Position numbers and translations under genes: made by a program. Of a stretch of 64,000 nucleotides of DNA, positions 51,799 through 61,495 are shown in pieces (the stretch's first letter is position 1; the number at the start of each line of letters is the position of its first letter). The DNA is from Pantoea sp. AS-PWVM4 (GTDB lineage: Bacteria; Pseudomonadota; Gammaproteobacteria; Enterobacterales; Enterobacteriaceae): contig NZ_ASZC01000002.1 of assembly GCF_000468095.1 (NCBI RefSeq), positions 372,001-436,000 on the forward strand, read 5' to 3'. The notes beneath the pieces are model-generated. The model searched no databases and was not told the DNA's origin. It saw only the letters and a list, made by a program, of their open reading frames with translations.

Positions 51799-53103
51799 AT
51801 GGCGAAAACACTCGATAAGAGTTTAGTGATTAATATTTTATCTTTACTGGCCTATCGGGGAGCGTCCTTTCTCTTCCCATTAGTCACCTTGCCCTATCTG
51901 GCGCGTATTTTGGGCGTCAACCAAATGGGGGTACTGGCGCTGGCGATTGCCTGCGTGATGTATTGCAGCACCATTTCAGACTGGGGTTTTAACGTTTATA
52001 CCACCAAGGATATTGCTCACCATCGTGAAGATAAAACGCGGGTGACGCAAATCTTCTGGTCAACCTTCAACGCCAAATTACTGTTAATGCTGTCCACCAG
52101 TGGCGTGCTGCTGCTGACGACCTGGCTCAATCCAGGCTGGCATTATCTGTTCTGGGTAGTGTTGGCGAATTGCACCACGCTGCTCGGTTCACTGTTCTCC
52201 TTTGGCTGGTTGATGCAGGGGTTCGAAAAACTGGGCAAAACAGCGGTGATCGCCACCTTTGGTAACTTCTGTGCCATCCCATTAACCTTCCTGTTGGTGA
52301 AAACCCCGGACGATACCTGGCTGGCAGCGTTGATCCCGGGTGTGGTGTCAATGATCAGCGCATTGATTACCCTTCGATTTGTATTGATGATGAAGGTGAT
52401 TGGTCGCTATCGTTTCGAACCCAGCGAAATCAAGCAACGCCTGAAAGATAGCGTGCACGTTTTTATTGCTATCGCGGGTGCCAACCTGTTTAACAGCGTC
52501 AACGTGGTGATCCTGGCGGCATTCACCTCGCATTATGCGATTGGTATCTATAACGGGGCTGATCGTCTGCGTAAGGCGGCAAATTCGGTGCCGGAGCAGA
52601 TTGGCAATGCATTTTTCCCCCGGGTCAGTTATCTGTTTGCCCGCGATAAAGCGGCGGCGATTGCGGCGACGCGCAAAAGTTTGCTGATCTCGTTCCTGCT
52701 CAGCCTCGGTATTGTGATCTTTACCTGGTTCTTCGCCGATGACGTGGTGCGCATTCTACTGGGTCAGGAGTTTGTGGCCTCGGCTGACGTGCTGCGCGTG
52801 TTTGTGCTGTGTTTCCTGTTTGGCAACATTGCTTATCCGGCGGGGTTGCAGGTGTTGATCCCCCACGGTCTGGCTCGTCAGCGTATGCTGGTGATGTTGG
52901 GACCGGGAATTATTAATATCCCGGTTTGTGCGTTTCTTGCCTGGAAATATGGGGCGATTGGCGCAGCCTGGTCGATGGTGATTGCTGAATTCCTCGTCTG
53001 CGTGGGGATTTTCTGGGTGATGGCGCGGCACGGTATTTTGCGCGAATACCTGCATAATTCACCGTCTACCCGCACAGCGATTAAAGATACCGCAAGTGAA
53101 TGA
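51799..53103 (+). CDS. Wzx-type polysaccharide repeat-unit flippase (MOP superfamily)
   Basis: A 434-aa membrane protein with about 12 predicted helices, of the RfbX/Wzx family. The N-terminus [31 protein letters not shown] is characteristic of O-antigen/exopolysaccharide flippases. Internal blocks typical of the family include [59 protein letters not shown] and [16 protein letters not shown]. It should move an undecaprenyl-linked oligosaccharide from the inner to the outer leaflet. No polymerase (Wzy) or chain-length regulator is nearby. It is cotranscribed with the glycosyltransferase; a hairpin follows its stop. Confidence 0.88.
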   Translation: MAKTLDKSLVINILSLLAYRGASFLFPLVTLPYLARILGVNQMGVLALAIACVMYCSTISDWGFNVYTTKDIAHHREDKTRVTQIFWSTFNAKLLLMLSTSGVLLLTTWLNPGWHYLFWVVLANCTTLLGSLFSFGWLMQGFEKLGKTAVIATFGNFCAIPLTFLLVKTPDDTWLAALIPGVVSMISALITLRFVLMMKVIGRYRFEPSEIKQRLKDSVHVFIAIAGANLFNSVNVVILAAFTSHYAIGIYNGADRLRKAANSVPEQIGNAFFPRVSYLFARDKAAAIAATRKSLLISFLLSLGIVIFTWFFADDVVRILLGQEFVASADVLRVFVLCFLFGNIAYPAGLQVLIPHGLARQRMLVMLGPGIINIPVCAFLAWKYGAIGAAWSMVIAEFLVCVGIFWVMARHGILREYLHNSPSTRTAIKDTASE

Positions 53104-53107
53104 TGAT

Positions 53108-53130
53108 GCAGGTCAATCTGACCTGCGTTT
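53108..53130 (+). terminator. Hairpin/terminator after the flippase gene
   Basis: A perfect 8-bp stem GCAGGTCA/TGACCTGC closes an ATC loop and is followed by GTTT. It begins 5 bp after the flippase stop. The T-run is short, so termination may be partial. Confidence 0.65.
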
Positions 53131-53234
53131 CCTCGCGCTGCAATTTACTTTTGTGCCAGAGGCCTTTACCATTCTGGCGCACATTTTCCCGTGCACCCCG
53201 ACTTTCACGAAGCTTCCGCCATTCAGGAGAGTGC

Positions 53235-54245
53235 ATGTTATATCCTATCATCCGGCCGGCGCTGTTTAAGCTCGATCCAGAGCGTGCGCACGAACTTACC
53301 TTTCAACAATTGCGTTTTATCAGCGGCACCCCGCTGGAAGGGTTTATCCGCCAGTCGTTACCTGCGCGTCCGGTGAACTGCATGGGGCTGACCTTTCCTA
53401 ATGCTTTGGGGCTGGCAGCCGGTCTTGATAAAAATGCCGAATGTATTGATGCCTTTGGTGCTATGGGCTTTGGCTTTGTCGAAGTGGGCACCGTGACACC
53501 CCGCGCGCAACCCGGTAATGATAAACCGCGTATGTTCCGCCTGGTGGAAGCGGAAGGCATAATTAACCGCATGGGATTTAATAATCTGGGTGTCGATCAC
53601 CTGGTTGATAACGTTAAAAAGGCGCGTTTTAAAGGAATCCTTGGTATCAATATTGGTAAAAATAAAGATACGCCAGTTGAACAAGGTAAAGACGATTATC
53701 TGATCTGCATGGAAAAGGTGTATGCCCATGCCGGTTATATTGCCATCAATATTTCGTCACCTAACACGCCAGGATTACGCACACTGCAATATGGTGAAGC
53801 GCTGGATGATCTGCTGTCAGCGATCAAATTAAAGCAAAAAGAGTTGCAGGAACGGCACCTTAAATATGTTCCCGTCGCGGTGAAGATCGCGCCGGATCTT
53901 TCTGAAGAGGAATTGATCCAGGTGGCAGACAGTTTAGTGCGTCATGAAATTGATGGTGTGATTGCCACCAATACCACGCTGGACCGTTCACTGGTGGCGG
54001 GGCTGAAATACAGTGAAGAAGCCGGTGGTTTAAGTGGTCGTCCGGTACAAACACGCAGCACCGAAATCATTCGTCGCCTGTCGCAGGAACTGCAAGGCCG
54101 TCTGCCTATTATTGGTGTGGGTGGTATTGATTCGCTGGTGGCCGCGCGTGAAAAAATCGCCGCCGGTGCCACGCTGGTCCAGATATACTCCGGATTCATT
54201 TATAAAGGACCTGGTTTAATTAAAGATATCGTGACCCACCTCTAA
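53235..54245 (+). CDS. pyrD: Dihydroorotate dehydrogenase (quinone), class 2
   Basis: PyrD oxidises dihydroorotate to orotate with FMN and passes electrons to the quinone pool at the inner membrane. The 336-aa protein has the class 2 N-terminal membrane helix ([20 protein letters not shown]). The catalytic Ser175 is in [12 protein letters not shown]. Other FMN-site blocks are [15 protein letters not shown] and IIGVGGIDS with [12 protein letters not shown]. The ATG at 53235 has AGGAGAG upstream and matches the family start; a longer frame begins inside the flippase stop. A possible promoter is TTTACT, 17 bp, TACCAT just upstream. Confidence 0.97.
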   Translation: MLYPIIRPALFKLDPERAHELTFQQLRFISGTPLEGFIRQSLPARPVNCMGLTFPNALGLAAGLDKNAECIDAFGAMGFGFVEVGTVTPRAQPGNDKPRMFRLVEAEGIINRMGFNNLGVDHLVDNVKKARFKGILGINIGKNKDTPVEQGKDDYLICMEKVYAHAGYIAINISSPNTPGLRTLQYGEALDDLLSAIKLKQKELQERHLKYVPVAVKIAPDLSEEELIQVADSLVRHEIDGVIATNTTLDRSLVAGLKYSEEAGGLSGRPVQTRSTEIIRRLSQELQGRLPIIGVGGIDSLVAAREKIAAGATLVQIYSGFIYKGPGLIKDIVTHL

Positions 54246-54265
54246 GACATTTCCCACATTCCCGC

Positions 54266-54306
54266 GCCAGGGGGTTTATTTATCCCTCTGGCTCGTTTAT
54301 ATTTTG
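54266..54306 (+). terminator. Terminator of pyrD
   Basis: The stem GCCAGGGGG/CCCTCTGGC (9 bp with one G-U) closes a 9-nt AT loop and is followed by TCGTTTATATTTTG. It lies 20 bp past the pyrD stop. Confidence 0.75.
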
Positions 54307-54397
54307 TTCTGCTGGTGCATTTTTCAGCTTTTCCTTAGCGTTATTTTTCTTTGCTGTGAACCGCAATTTTGCGCAGCGATAAACCACAGGGCACATC

Positions 54398-54940
54398 ATG
54401 AAAATCAAACCCGATGACAACTGGCGTTGGTATTTTGACGCGGAGCATGACCGGATGATGCTTGATCTAGCTGATGGCATGTTATTTCGCTCGCGCTTCT
54501 CACGCAAAATGCTGACGCCAGATGCCTTTAATGAAAGCGGTTTTTGCGTGGATGATGCCGCGCTTTATTTTACCTTTGAAGAACGTTGTCGTCTGAGCGG
54601 ATTAAAAGGCGATCAACGTGCCGAGCTGGTATTAAATGCGCTGGTTGCCAGCCGTTTTCTAAAACCGCTGATGCCAAAAAGTTGGCACTTTACCAGCCAT
54701 GCTCACAGCTGGCAGCCTGCTGCGGGTGATATGGTGGCGGTGACGTTGGCCGATAGCGGTGAGCAGGCACAATTGCTGGTGGTGGAGAGTGGTGAGAATG
54801 CGGCGCTGTGTTTGCTGGCACAACATGCGCTAACCGTGGCGGGTAAAGGCATGGTGTTGGGTGATGCGATTAAAGTGATGAACGATCGCCTGCAACCTTG
54901 TCAGCAGGAATCATCCGCCCCGTTTGCCAGGGCGGTATAA
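54398..54940 (+). CDS. zapC: Cell division protein ZapC
   Basis: ZapC binds FtsZ and promotes bundling and stability of the Z ring. The 180-aa protein matches E. coli ZapC in length and sequence, with the N-terminal block [42 protein letters not shown] and the C-terminal block [17 protein letters not shown]. The stop at 54940 is 4 bp from the stop of the convergent ycbX, so the two transcripts very probably overlap. Confidence 0.95.
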   Translation: MKIKPDDNWRWYFDAEHDRMMLDLADGMLFRSRFSRKMLTPDAFNESGFCVDDAALYFTFEERCRLSGLKGDQRAELVLNALVASRFLKPLMPKSWHFTSHAHSWQPAAGDMVAVTLADSGEQAQLLVVESGENAALCLLAQHALTVAGKGMVLGDAIKVMNDRLQPCQQESSAPFARAV

Positions 54941-54944
54941 CGCG

Positions 54945-56054
54945 TTACGCCAGTTCAATATCGCCAGCGGGAATACAACTACAACTCAGAATGGTGCCAT
55001 CCTGACGTACGGCACTTTTCTTCAATGCTTTCACTTCTCCCGATACCAGCGTCATTTTGCAGCTGCCGCATATCCCGGCACGGCAGGAGTAGGGGATACG
55101 AAAGCCCTGCATCTCCAACTGCTCCAGTAAGACTTGCTGATTGTCGCCGGCGAAGGCACTGCCCTGATAACCAATGGTGACAGGGCTGGTCGGGCTGGCG
55201 GTGGTTGCCAGTGTCTCCACGACCTGACCAGCACCATAGGCGCGAGCCGGTTGTTTCTCCACGATGGTGACGGGATCGCCCACCCGGATCACACCGCTGT
55301 TCAGCGCAATTAAATTCAGACCGAAATCAATGTCGCCACTGCCATCCTGCGCGCTGCGGAAACGTTGCAGGGTTGCCAGTGGTTCACCCTGCGGATGTTT
55401 CTGGCCACTTTCTGTTCCCACCGTGGTGAAGACACAGCGACTACAGGGCTTCGGCATCTCAAAGGTGATATCGCCAATTTTCAGGGTCTTCCAGCTATCT
55501 TCTTCCCATGCCTGCGCGCCACTGACCACCAGGTTAGGGCGGAACTGTTCCACGCGCACGCTGGCGGGGCAGCGTTGTTGCAGATCCTGCAATGACGCCA
55601 TGTTTACCAGCAGATAAGGAAAACCATCGGCGAAGCTGAGTGGCACCTGGTCAAAGCGTTTAACGCGCCGGGTCGGTTGGGAACCGGTCCAGCGTAGCTG
55701 CACCGGGCGCGGAAAAAAGCCGCTCAGCCATTGGTTGATCGCATCCGGGGCAACACGAGAAGTAAAGTGATTACCCCATACTTCGGTGGGCGCATCATCG
55801 GCGGCAAAATCGGTGAAGCGAATCAGCGCCTGGCTGCCATCGGGTGCCTGTAAAAACAGGCCGTCCGGCAACAGCGCCGGGGTGAAGCGCACCATCTCCG
55901 GGTACTGGCGAGCTGTGATAAAGGTGCCATCGGTTTCGGTGACCATAAAGATGCGATCAAATCCCAGGCCGCTATCCAGCACCTGGGCATGCGACAACTG
56001 AAGACCGCGCATCGATTTAACCGGATGGATATATAGACGGGACAACGTAATCAT
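54945..56054 (-). CDS. ycbX: YcbX, MOSC-domain protein with C-terminal 2Fe-2S ferredoxin domain
   Basis: YcbX is a molybdenum-cofactor-dependent reductase that detoxifies N-hydroxylated base analogues such as 6-hydroxylaminopurine in E. coli. The 369-aa protein has a MOSC N-terminal beta-barrel ([11 protein letters not shown]), the MOSC domain with the conserved cysteine in [12 protein letters not shown] (about 200-212), and a plant-type ferredoxin domain with CRAGICGSC and a last Cys in SCSC near 360. Two GTG codons precede the ATG at 56054. I chose the ATG because GGGAG is at 5-6 nt and the length matches E. coli (369). Confidence 0.94.
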   Translation of the reverse strand: MITLSRLYIHPVKSMRGLQLSHAQVLDSGLGFDRIFMVTETDGTFITARQYPEMVRFTPALLPDGLFLQAPDGSQALIRFTDFAADDAPTEVWGNHFTSRVAPDAINQWLSGFFPRPVQLRWTGSQPTRRVKRFDQVPLSFADGFPYLLVNMASLQDLQQRCPASVRVEQFRPNLVVSGAQAWEEDSWKTLKIGDITFEMPKPCSRCVFTTVGTESGQKHPQGEPLATLQRFRSAQDGSGDIDFGLNLIALNSGVIRVGDPVTIVEKQPARAYGAGQVVETLATTASPTSPVTIGYQGSAFAGDNQQVLLEQLEMQGFRIPYSCRAGICGSCKMTLVSGEVKALKKSAVRQDGTILSCSCIPAGDIELA

Positions 56055-56163
56055 CACCACTCCCTGAAAGCCGTCATGCAGGACAAAAAGAAGCTAACTT
56101 TAGGACATAGGACGCTGATTCGCTATAATGCGCAACAATTTTATCAAGGGTATAAGTGACGAT

Positions 56164-58275
56164 ATGAATTCTCTGTTTGCCAGTACGGCGCGTGGGCTCG
56201 AAGAGCTGTTGAAAACTGAGCTGGACGCGCTGGGTGCGCAGGATTTGCAGGTGGTGCAGGGCGGGGTGCATTTTGAGGCCGATGACCGCGTGATGTACCA
56301 AAGCCTGCTGTGGAGCCGTCTGGCTTCGCGTATTTTACTGCCGCTGGGAGAATTCGGCGTCTGGAGCGATCTCGATCTGTATGTCGGCGCCCAGAGTATT
56401 CCGTGGTGTGACATCTTCGACAGCAATACCAGCTTCGCCATCCACTTCAGTGGCACCAACGAGGTGATCCGCAATAGCCAGTTTGGTGCGCTGCGTATCA
56501 AAGACGCCATTGTTGACAGCTTTACGCGACAGAATCTGCCACGCCCGAATGTGGATCGTGAACAGCCGGGCATTCGTATCAATGCCTGGCTGAATAAAGA
56601 TCGCGTCAGCATCGCGCTGGATCTGAGCGGTGATGCGCTACATCAGCGTGGTTATCGCCAGCAAACCGGCCAGGCGCCATTGAAAGAGAATCTGGCGGCG
56701 GCGATCGTGATGCGTTCTGGTTGGCAAAAGGATACGCCACTGATCGATCCAATGTGTGGTTCCGGCACCCTGTTGATTGAAGCGGCGTTGATTGCCTGCG
56801 ATCGCGCGCCTGGCCTGTTGCGTTCGCGCTGGGGCTTTACTGACTGGAAAAAACATAATCAACCGCTGTGGCAGGAGTTGCGTAGCGAAGCGCAACAGCG
56901 CGCACGCACGGGTACGGCAGCGACCGGTGCGCGTTTCTTTGGTTATGACAATGATGGTCGTGTGCTGGAGTGGGCGCGTGCCAACGCGCGTCGTGCCGGT
57001 GTGGCCGATCTCTTCACCTTTGCGCAACAGGATGTCCTGAAGCTGAGCAATCCGTTGCCGCCGGAGGTGACCGGTACGGTGTTGAGTAACCCACCGTATG
57101 GTGAGCGTCTGGAGAGCGAACCGGCGCTGATTGCGTTGCACAGCCAGTTAGGCCGCATCATGAAGCAGAAGTTTGGTGGCTGGAACCTGTCGTTGTTCAG
57201 CGCCTCACCCGAGCTGCTGAGCTGCCTGTCGCTGCGTGCCGACCGTCAATTTAAAGCGAAAAACGGCCCGCTCGAGTGCGTGCAGAAAAATTATCAGCTG
57301 GCGGCCAGCAGTGGTGAAGGTACCGCGCAGATCGCGGAAGATTACGCTAACCGCCTGCGCAAGAACCTGAAAAAACTGGAGAAGTGGGCGCGCCAGTCGA
57401 ACATCGATTGTTATCGTCTTTACGATGCCGATCTGCCGGAATATAACGTGGCGGTGGATCGCTATGCCGATTGGGTGGTGATTCAGGAATACGCAGCGCC
57501 GAAAACCGTGGATGCCAATAAGGCGCGTCAACGCCTGTTCGACGTGATCAGCGCCACGCTTAGCGTGCTGGAGATCCCGGCGAACCGTCTGGTGCTGAAA
57601 ACCCGTGAGCGTCAAAAAGGCAAAAACCAGTATCAGAAGCTGGCGGAGAAGGGCAACTTCTTTGAAGTGCAGGAATTTGATGCCCGTTTCCTGGTTAACC
57701 TCACCGATTATCTCGATACCGGCCTGTTCCTCGATCACCGCATCGCGCGTCAGATGCTGGGTAAAATGAGCCAGGGCAAAGATTTCCTGAACCTGTTCTC
57801 GTACACCGGCAGCGCCAGTGTCCATGCAGGTCTGGGTGGGGCGAAATCCACCACCACGGTGGATATGTCGCGTACCTATCTGGAATGGGCTGAGCGCAAC
57901 TTGCGCCTCAACGGGCTGACGGGCCGCCAGCATCGCCTGATGCAGGCCGATTGTCTGAGCTGGTTGCGTGACAGCAACGAACAGTTTGACTTGATCTTCA
58001 TCGATCCGCCGACCTTCTCCAACTCGAAGCGTATGGAAGACGATTTTGACGTGCAGCGCGATCACCTGATGCTGATGCAAAACCTGAAGCGTCTGCTGCG
58101 TCGTGGCGGTACCATTATGTTTTCCAACAATAAACGCGGCTTCAAAATGGATCTTGATGGATTGCAGCGTCTGGGCTTGCAGGCGCAGGAAATCACCCAG
58201 AAGACCCAGTCGCAGGATTTTGCCCGTAATCACATTCACAACTGCTGGCTGGTCAGCCACGCCGGTAAGGAATAA
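56164..58275 (+). CDS. rlmL: Bifunctional 23S rRNA methyltransferase RlmKL
   Basis: RlmKL makes m2G2445 (N-terminal RlmL half) and m7G2069 (C-terminal RlmK half) in 23S rRNA, with both halves using SAM. The 703-aa protein starts with a ferredoxin-like/THUMP region ([20 protein letters not shown], about 1-150). The first Rossmann methyltransferase has [14 protein letters not shown] (about 197) and the NPPY motif [10 protein letters not shown] (about 308). The second has [20 protein letters not shown] (about 540) and [14 protein letters not shown] (about 615). uup follows after 5 bp. Confidence 0.96.
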   Translation: MNSLFASTARGLEELLKTELDALGAQDLQVVQGGVHFEADDRVMYQSLLWSRLASRILLPLGEFGVWSDLDLYVGAQSIPWCDIFDSNTSFAIHFSGTNEVIRNSQFGALRIKDAIVDSFTRQNLPRPNVDREQPGIRINAWLNKDRVSIALDLSGDALHQRGYRQQTGQAPLKENLAAAIVMRSGWQKDTPLIDPMCGSGTLLIEAALIACDRAPGLLRSRWGFTDWKKHNQPLWQELRSEAQQRARTGTAATGARFFGYDNDGRVLEWARANARRAGVADLFTFAQQDVLKLSNPLPPEVTGTVLSNPPYGERLESEPALIALHSQLGRIMKQKFGGWNLSLFSASPELLSCLSLRADRQFKAKNGPLECVQKNYQLAASSGEGTAQIAEDYANRLRKNLKKLEKWARQSNIDCYRLYDADLPEYNVAVDRYADWVVIQEYAAPKTVDANKARQRLFDVISATLSVLEIPANRLVLKTRERQKGKNQYQKLAEKGNFFEVQEFDARFLVNLTDYLDTGLFLDHRIARQMLGKMSQGKDFLNLFSYTGSASVHAGLGGAKSTTTVDMSRTYLEWAERNLRLNGLTGRQHRLMQADCLSWLRDSNEQFDLIFIDPPTFSNSKRMEDDFDVQRDHLMLMQNLKRLLRRGGTIMFSNNKRGFKMDLDGLQRLGLQAQEITQKTQSQDFARNHIHNCWLVSHAGKE

Positions 58276-58280
58276 GTTTT

Positions 58281-60194
58281 ATGTCATTGATCAGTATCCA
58301 CGGCGCTTATCTCTCCTTCAGCGATGCGCCGTTGCTGGATAACACCGAGCTGCACATTGAAGAGGGTGAGCGCGTCTGTCTGGTGGGGCGCAACGGGGCC
58401 GGTAAATCCACGCTGATGAAAATCATCAACGGTGAACAGCCGCTTGATGATGGTCGCATCATTTATGAAACCGACCTGGTGGTGGCACGTCTGCAACAGG
58501 ATCCGCCGCGCAACATCACTGGCTCGGTGTATGACTTCGTCGCCGAAGGGGTGGAAGAACAGGCGGAACACCTGAAGGCGTACCACGCTATCTCCCATGT
58601 GGTGATGGAGGATCCCAGCGAGAAAAACCTCAATGAGATGGCGCGTTTGCAGGGCATCCTGGATCACCACAACCTGTGGCAGCTGGAAAGCCGCATCAAT
58701 GATGTGCTGGAAAAAATCGGTTTACAGGCGGATACCGAACTGTCGTCATTGTCCGGCGGCTGGTTACGTAAAGCAGCGCTGGGACGTGCGCTGGTCAGCA
58801 ATCCACGCGTGCTGATGCTGGATGAGCCCACCAACCACCTCGATATCGAAACCATCGACTGGCTGGAAACCTTCCTGAAAACCTTCACTGGCAGCATCGT
58901 GTTTATTTCGCACGACCGTTCGTTTATCCGCAATATGGCGACGCGCATTGTCGATCTGGATCGCGGCAAGCTGGTCTCCTGGCCGGGCGACTACGACCAG
59001 TATCTGCTGGGTAAAGAAGAAGCGCTGCGCGTGGAAGAGATGCAAAACGCCGAATTTGACCGCAAGCTGGCGCAGGAAGAGGTGTGGATCCGTCAGGGCA
59101 TCAAGGCGCGTCGTACCCGTAACGAAGGTCGTGTTCGTGCCCTGAAAGCGTTGCGCCGTGAACGTTCTGAACGTCGTGAAGTGATGGGCAAAGCCAATAT
59201 GCAGGTGGGTGAAGCCTCACGCTCCGGCAAGATTGTGTTTGAGCTGGAGAATGTCAACTACGCTGTAGATGGCAAGGTGCTGGTGCAGGATTTCTCATCA
59301 CAGGTGCAGCGTGGTGACAAAATTGCGCTGATTGGCCCCAACGGCTGTGGCAAAACCACGCTGTTACGTCTGATGTTGCAACAACTGAAGGCGGATAGCG
59401 GTCGCGTGCACTCCGGAACGAAGCTGGAAGTGGCGTACTTTGACCAGCATCGTGCAGAACTTGATCCTGATCGCACCGTGATGGATAACCTGGCGGAAGG
59501 CAAGCAGGAAGTAATGGTGAACGGTAAGCCGCGCCATGTACTGGGTTATTTGCAGGACTTTTTGTTCCATCCGAAACGCGCCATGACGCCGGTGCGTGCG
59601 CTTTCCGGCGGTGAACGTAATCGTCTTCTGTTGGCACGTTTGTTCCTCAAACCCAGCAACCTGATGATTCTCGATGAACCGACCAACGACCTCGATGTGG
59701 AAACGCTGGAGCTGCTGGAAGAGTTGATTGATGGCTATCAGGGTACCGTGTTGCTGGTGAGCCACGATCGTCAGTTTGTCGATAACACCGTCACTGAATG
59801 CTGGATTTTCGAAGGTAACGGCGAGATTGGGACCTTTGTCGGCGGGTATCATGATGCGCAGCAGCAGCGTGCCGCGTATAAGCAGCTGAAGACCGCGCCG
59901 GTGGCGAAATCTTCCGTCACTGCAAAACCTGCGGAAAAAAGTGATGCCGGTAAACGTAACGCAACCAAGTTAAGTTACAACCTGACGCGTGAGCTGGAGC
60001 AGCTGCCGCAAAAACTGGAGCAGCTCGAAACGCGTATTGGCGAGTTGCAGGCGCAAATGAGTCATCCGGATTTCTTCAGTCAGCCGCACGATAAAACGCA
60101 GCCGGTGCTTGATGCGCTGGCGCAGACCGAGCAGGAACTGGAAACAGCGTTTGAACGCTGGGAAGAGTTGGAAGCTCTGAAAAACGGCGCTTAA
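58281..60194 (+). CDS. uup: ABC-F ATPase Uup
   Basis: Uup is a soluble ABC-F protein acting on ribosomes and branched DNA; loss raises transposon excision in E. coli. The 637-aa protein has two ATPase cassettes: Walker A GRNGAGKST (about 36) and GPNGCGKTT (about 353), signatures LSGGWLRKAALGRAL (about 155) and LSGGERNRLLLARLF (about 439), and Walker B VLMLDEPTNHLD (about 177) and LMILDEPTNDLD. The linker is Arg-rich (RRTRNEGRVRALKALRRERSERR). The last ~90 residues form the DNA-binding coiled coil. It lies 5 bp after rlmL. Confidence 0.96.
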   Translation: MSLISIHGAYLSFSDAPLLDNTELHIEEGERVCLVGRNGAGKSTLMKIINGEQPLDDGRIIYETDLVVARLQQDPPRNITGSVYDFVAEGVEEQAEHLKAYHAISHVVMEDPSEKNLNEMARLQGILDHHNLWQLESRINDVLEKIGLQADTELSSLSGGWLRKAALGRALVSNPRVLMLDEPTNHLDIETIDWLETFLKTFTGSIVFISHDRSFIRNMATRIVDLDRGKLVSWPGDYDQYLLGKEEALRVEEMQNAEFDRKLAQEEVWIRQGIKARRTRNEGRVRALKALRRERSERREVMGKANMQVGEASRSGKIVFELENVNYAVDGKVLVQDFSSQVQRGDKIALIGPNGCGKTTLLRLMLQQLKADSGRVHSGTKLEVAYFDQHRAELDPDRTVMDNLAEGKQEVMVNGKPRHVLGYLQDFLFHPKRAMTPVRALSGGERNRLLLARLFLKPSNLMILDEPTNDLDVETLELLEELIDGYQGTVLLVSHDRQFVDNTVTECWIFEGNGEIGTFVGGYHDAQQQRAAYKQLKTAPVAKSSVTAKPAEKSDAGKRNATKLSYNLTRELEQLPQKLEQLETRIGELQAQMSHPDFFSQPHDKTQPVLDALAQTEQELETAFERWEELEALKNGA

Positions 60195-60211
60195 TACAGA
60201 AGGAAACCGGT

Positions 60212-61495
60212 ATGTGTGCAGCGGATAATCCGCAATCGTGGGTGCTATGCCCACAATGCGATTTAACGGTTAAATTGCCTGCTGTGCCGATCGGCAGCCG
60301 GGCGCGTTGCCCGCGCTGCCATACCACGCTGACAGCAAACTGGCACGAACCGCAAAAGCGGCCGACCGGCTATGCATTTGCCGCGCTTTTTATGCTGGTG
60401 CTGGCGAATCTGTTCCCTTTCGTCAACATGCATGTCGCCGGTTTGAGTAGTGAAATCTCGCTGCCGGAAATCCCCAATGTGATGGTGCGTGAGGATTACA
60501 GCAGCCTCGCCACCCTGTTCCTGCTCTTTGTGCAGGGCATTCCCGCATTCTGTATGGTGACCATCATCCTGTTGGTCAACCGCATCAGAATGCCGCACCA
60601 CCTGCGGTTGGTGCTGGCACGCATTTTGTTCCAGTTGCGTAACTGGGGCATGGCGGAAATCTTCATGGCCGGGGTGCTGGTCAGCTTTGTCAAACTGATG
60701 GCTTACGGTGAACTGGGTCTGGGGATCAGTTTCTGGGCCTGGTGCCTGTTTTGCGTGTTGCAACTGCGCGCGTTTCAGGTGGTGGATCGCCGCTGGGTGT
60801 GGCAGCAGATCGCACCCTTGCCAGCGCTGCCACACGCACCGAAAGCAGGTATCAGTGGTTTACAACAGGGGATGAAACGTTGTTCGTGCTGCACCGCCAT
60901 TTTGCCTGTTGCGCAGAATCACTGTAGCCGCTGTGGTGTGGTGGTGCATGCGCGCCGACCGCACAGCCTGCAATGGACGCTGGCGTTGCTGGTGACTTCA
61001 CTGCTGCTTTACCTCCCTTCGAATATTATGCCGATCATGGTGACGGAGACGTTAGGCACGCAATATCCCTCTAACATTATGGCAGGGGTGATTTTGCTAT
61101 GGAGTGATGGCTCCTGGCCGGTGGCGCTGGTGATTTTTATCGCCAGCATCATGGTGCCGTCGTTGAAAATGTTGGCGATTGGTTGGTTATGCTGGGATGC
61201 CAGTGGACGCGGCCAGCATGACAGCGAAAAGATGCATCTGGTTTATGAGGTGGTGGAGTTTGTTGGCCGTTGGTCAATGATTGATGTGTTTGTGATTGCT
61301 GTCCTTTCCGCATTGGTCCGGATGGGGCGGCTGATGAGTGTTTACCCGGCGCCAGGCGCGCTACTGTTTGCGCTGGTGGTGATTCTCACCATGTTTGCAG
61401 CGTTGGCTTTTGATCCGCGCCTGACCTGGGATCGTGTACGGAAAACCGAACGTAAGGAGCCGCGTCTTGACGGACAATCATCAGGGCATTGCTAA
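60212..61495 (+). CDS. pqiA: Intermembrane transport protein PqiA
   Basis: PqiA is the inner-membrane partner of PqiB in an MCE system that links the inner and outer membranes and supports lipid transport. The 427-aa protein has two repeated units, each a zinc-ribbon-like cysteine pair followed by four membrane helices. The first unit has CPQCD (about 12-16) and CPRCH (about 31-35). The second has CSCC (about 220) and CSRCG (about 237). AAGGAAA precedes the ATG. The pqiB start lies inside the last codons. The locus is a paraquat-inducible operon in E. coli (SoxRS). Confidence 0.94.
   Translation: MCAADNPQSWVLCPQCDLTVKLPAVPIGSRARCPRCHTTLTANWHEPQKRPTGYAFAALFMLVLANLFPFVNMHVAGLSSEISLPEIPNVMVREDYSSLATLFLLFVQGIPAFCMVTIILLVNRIRMPHHLRLVLARILFQLRNWGMAEIFMAGVLVSFVKLMAYGELGLGISFWAWCLFCVLQLRAFQVVDRRWVWQQIAPLPALPHAPKAGISGLQQGMKRCSCCTAILPVAQNHCSRCGVVVHARRPHSLQWTLALLVTSLLLYLPSNIMPIMVTETLGTQYPSNIMAGVILLWSDGSWPVALVIFIASIMVPSLKMLAIGWLCWDASGRGQHDSEKMHLVYEVVEFVGRWSMIDVFVIAVLSALVRMGRLMSVYPAPGALLFALVVILTMFAALAFDPRLTWDRVRKTERKEPRLDGQSSGHC

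Noticed and set aside
57205-58260. 351-codon minus-strand frame opposite rlmL
   Set aside because: It lies entirely inside the conserved C-terminal half of RlmKL, with no start signal or known motif.
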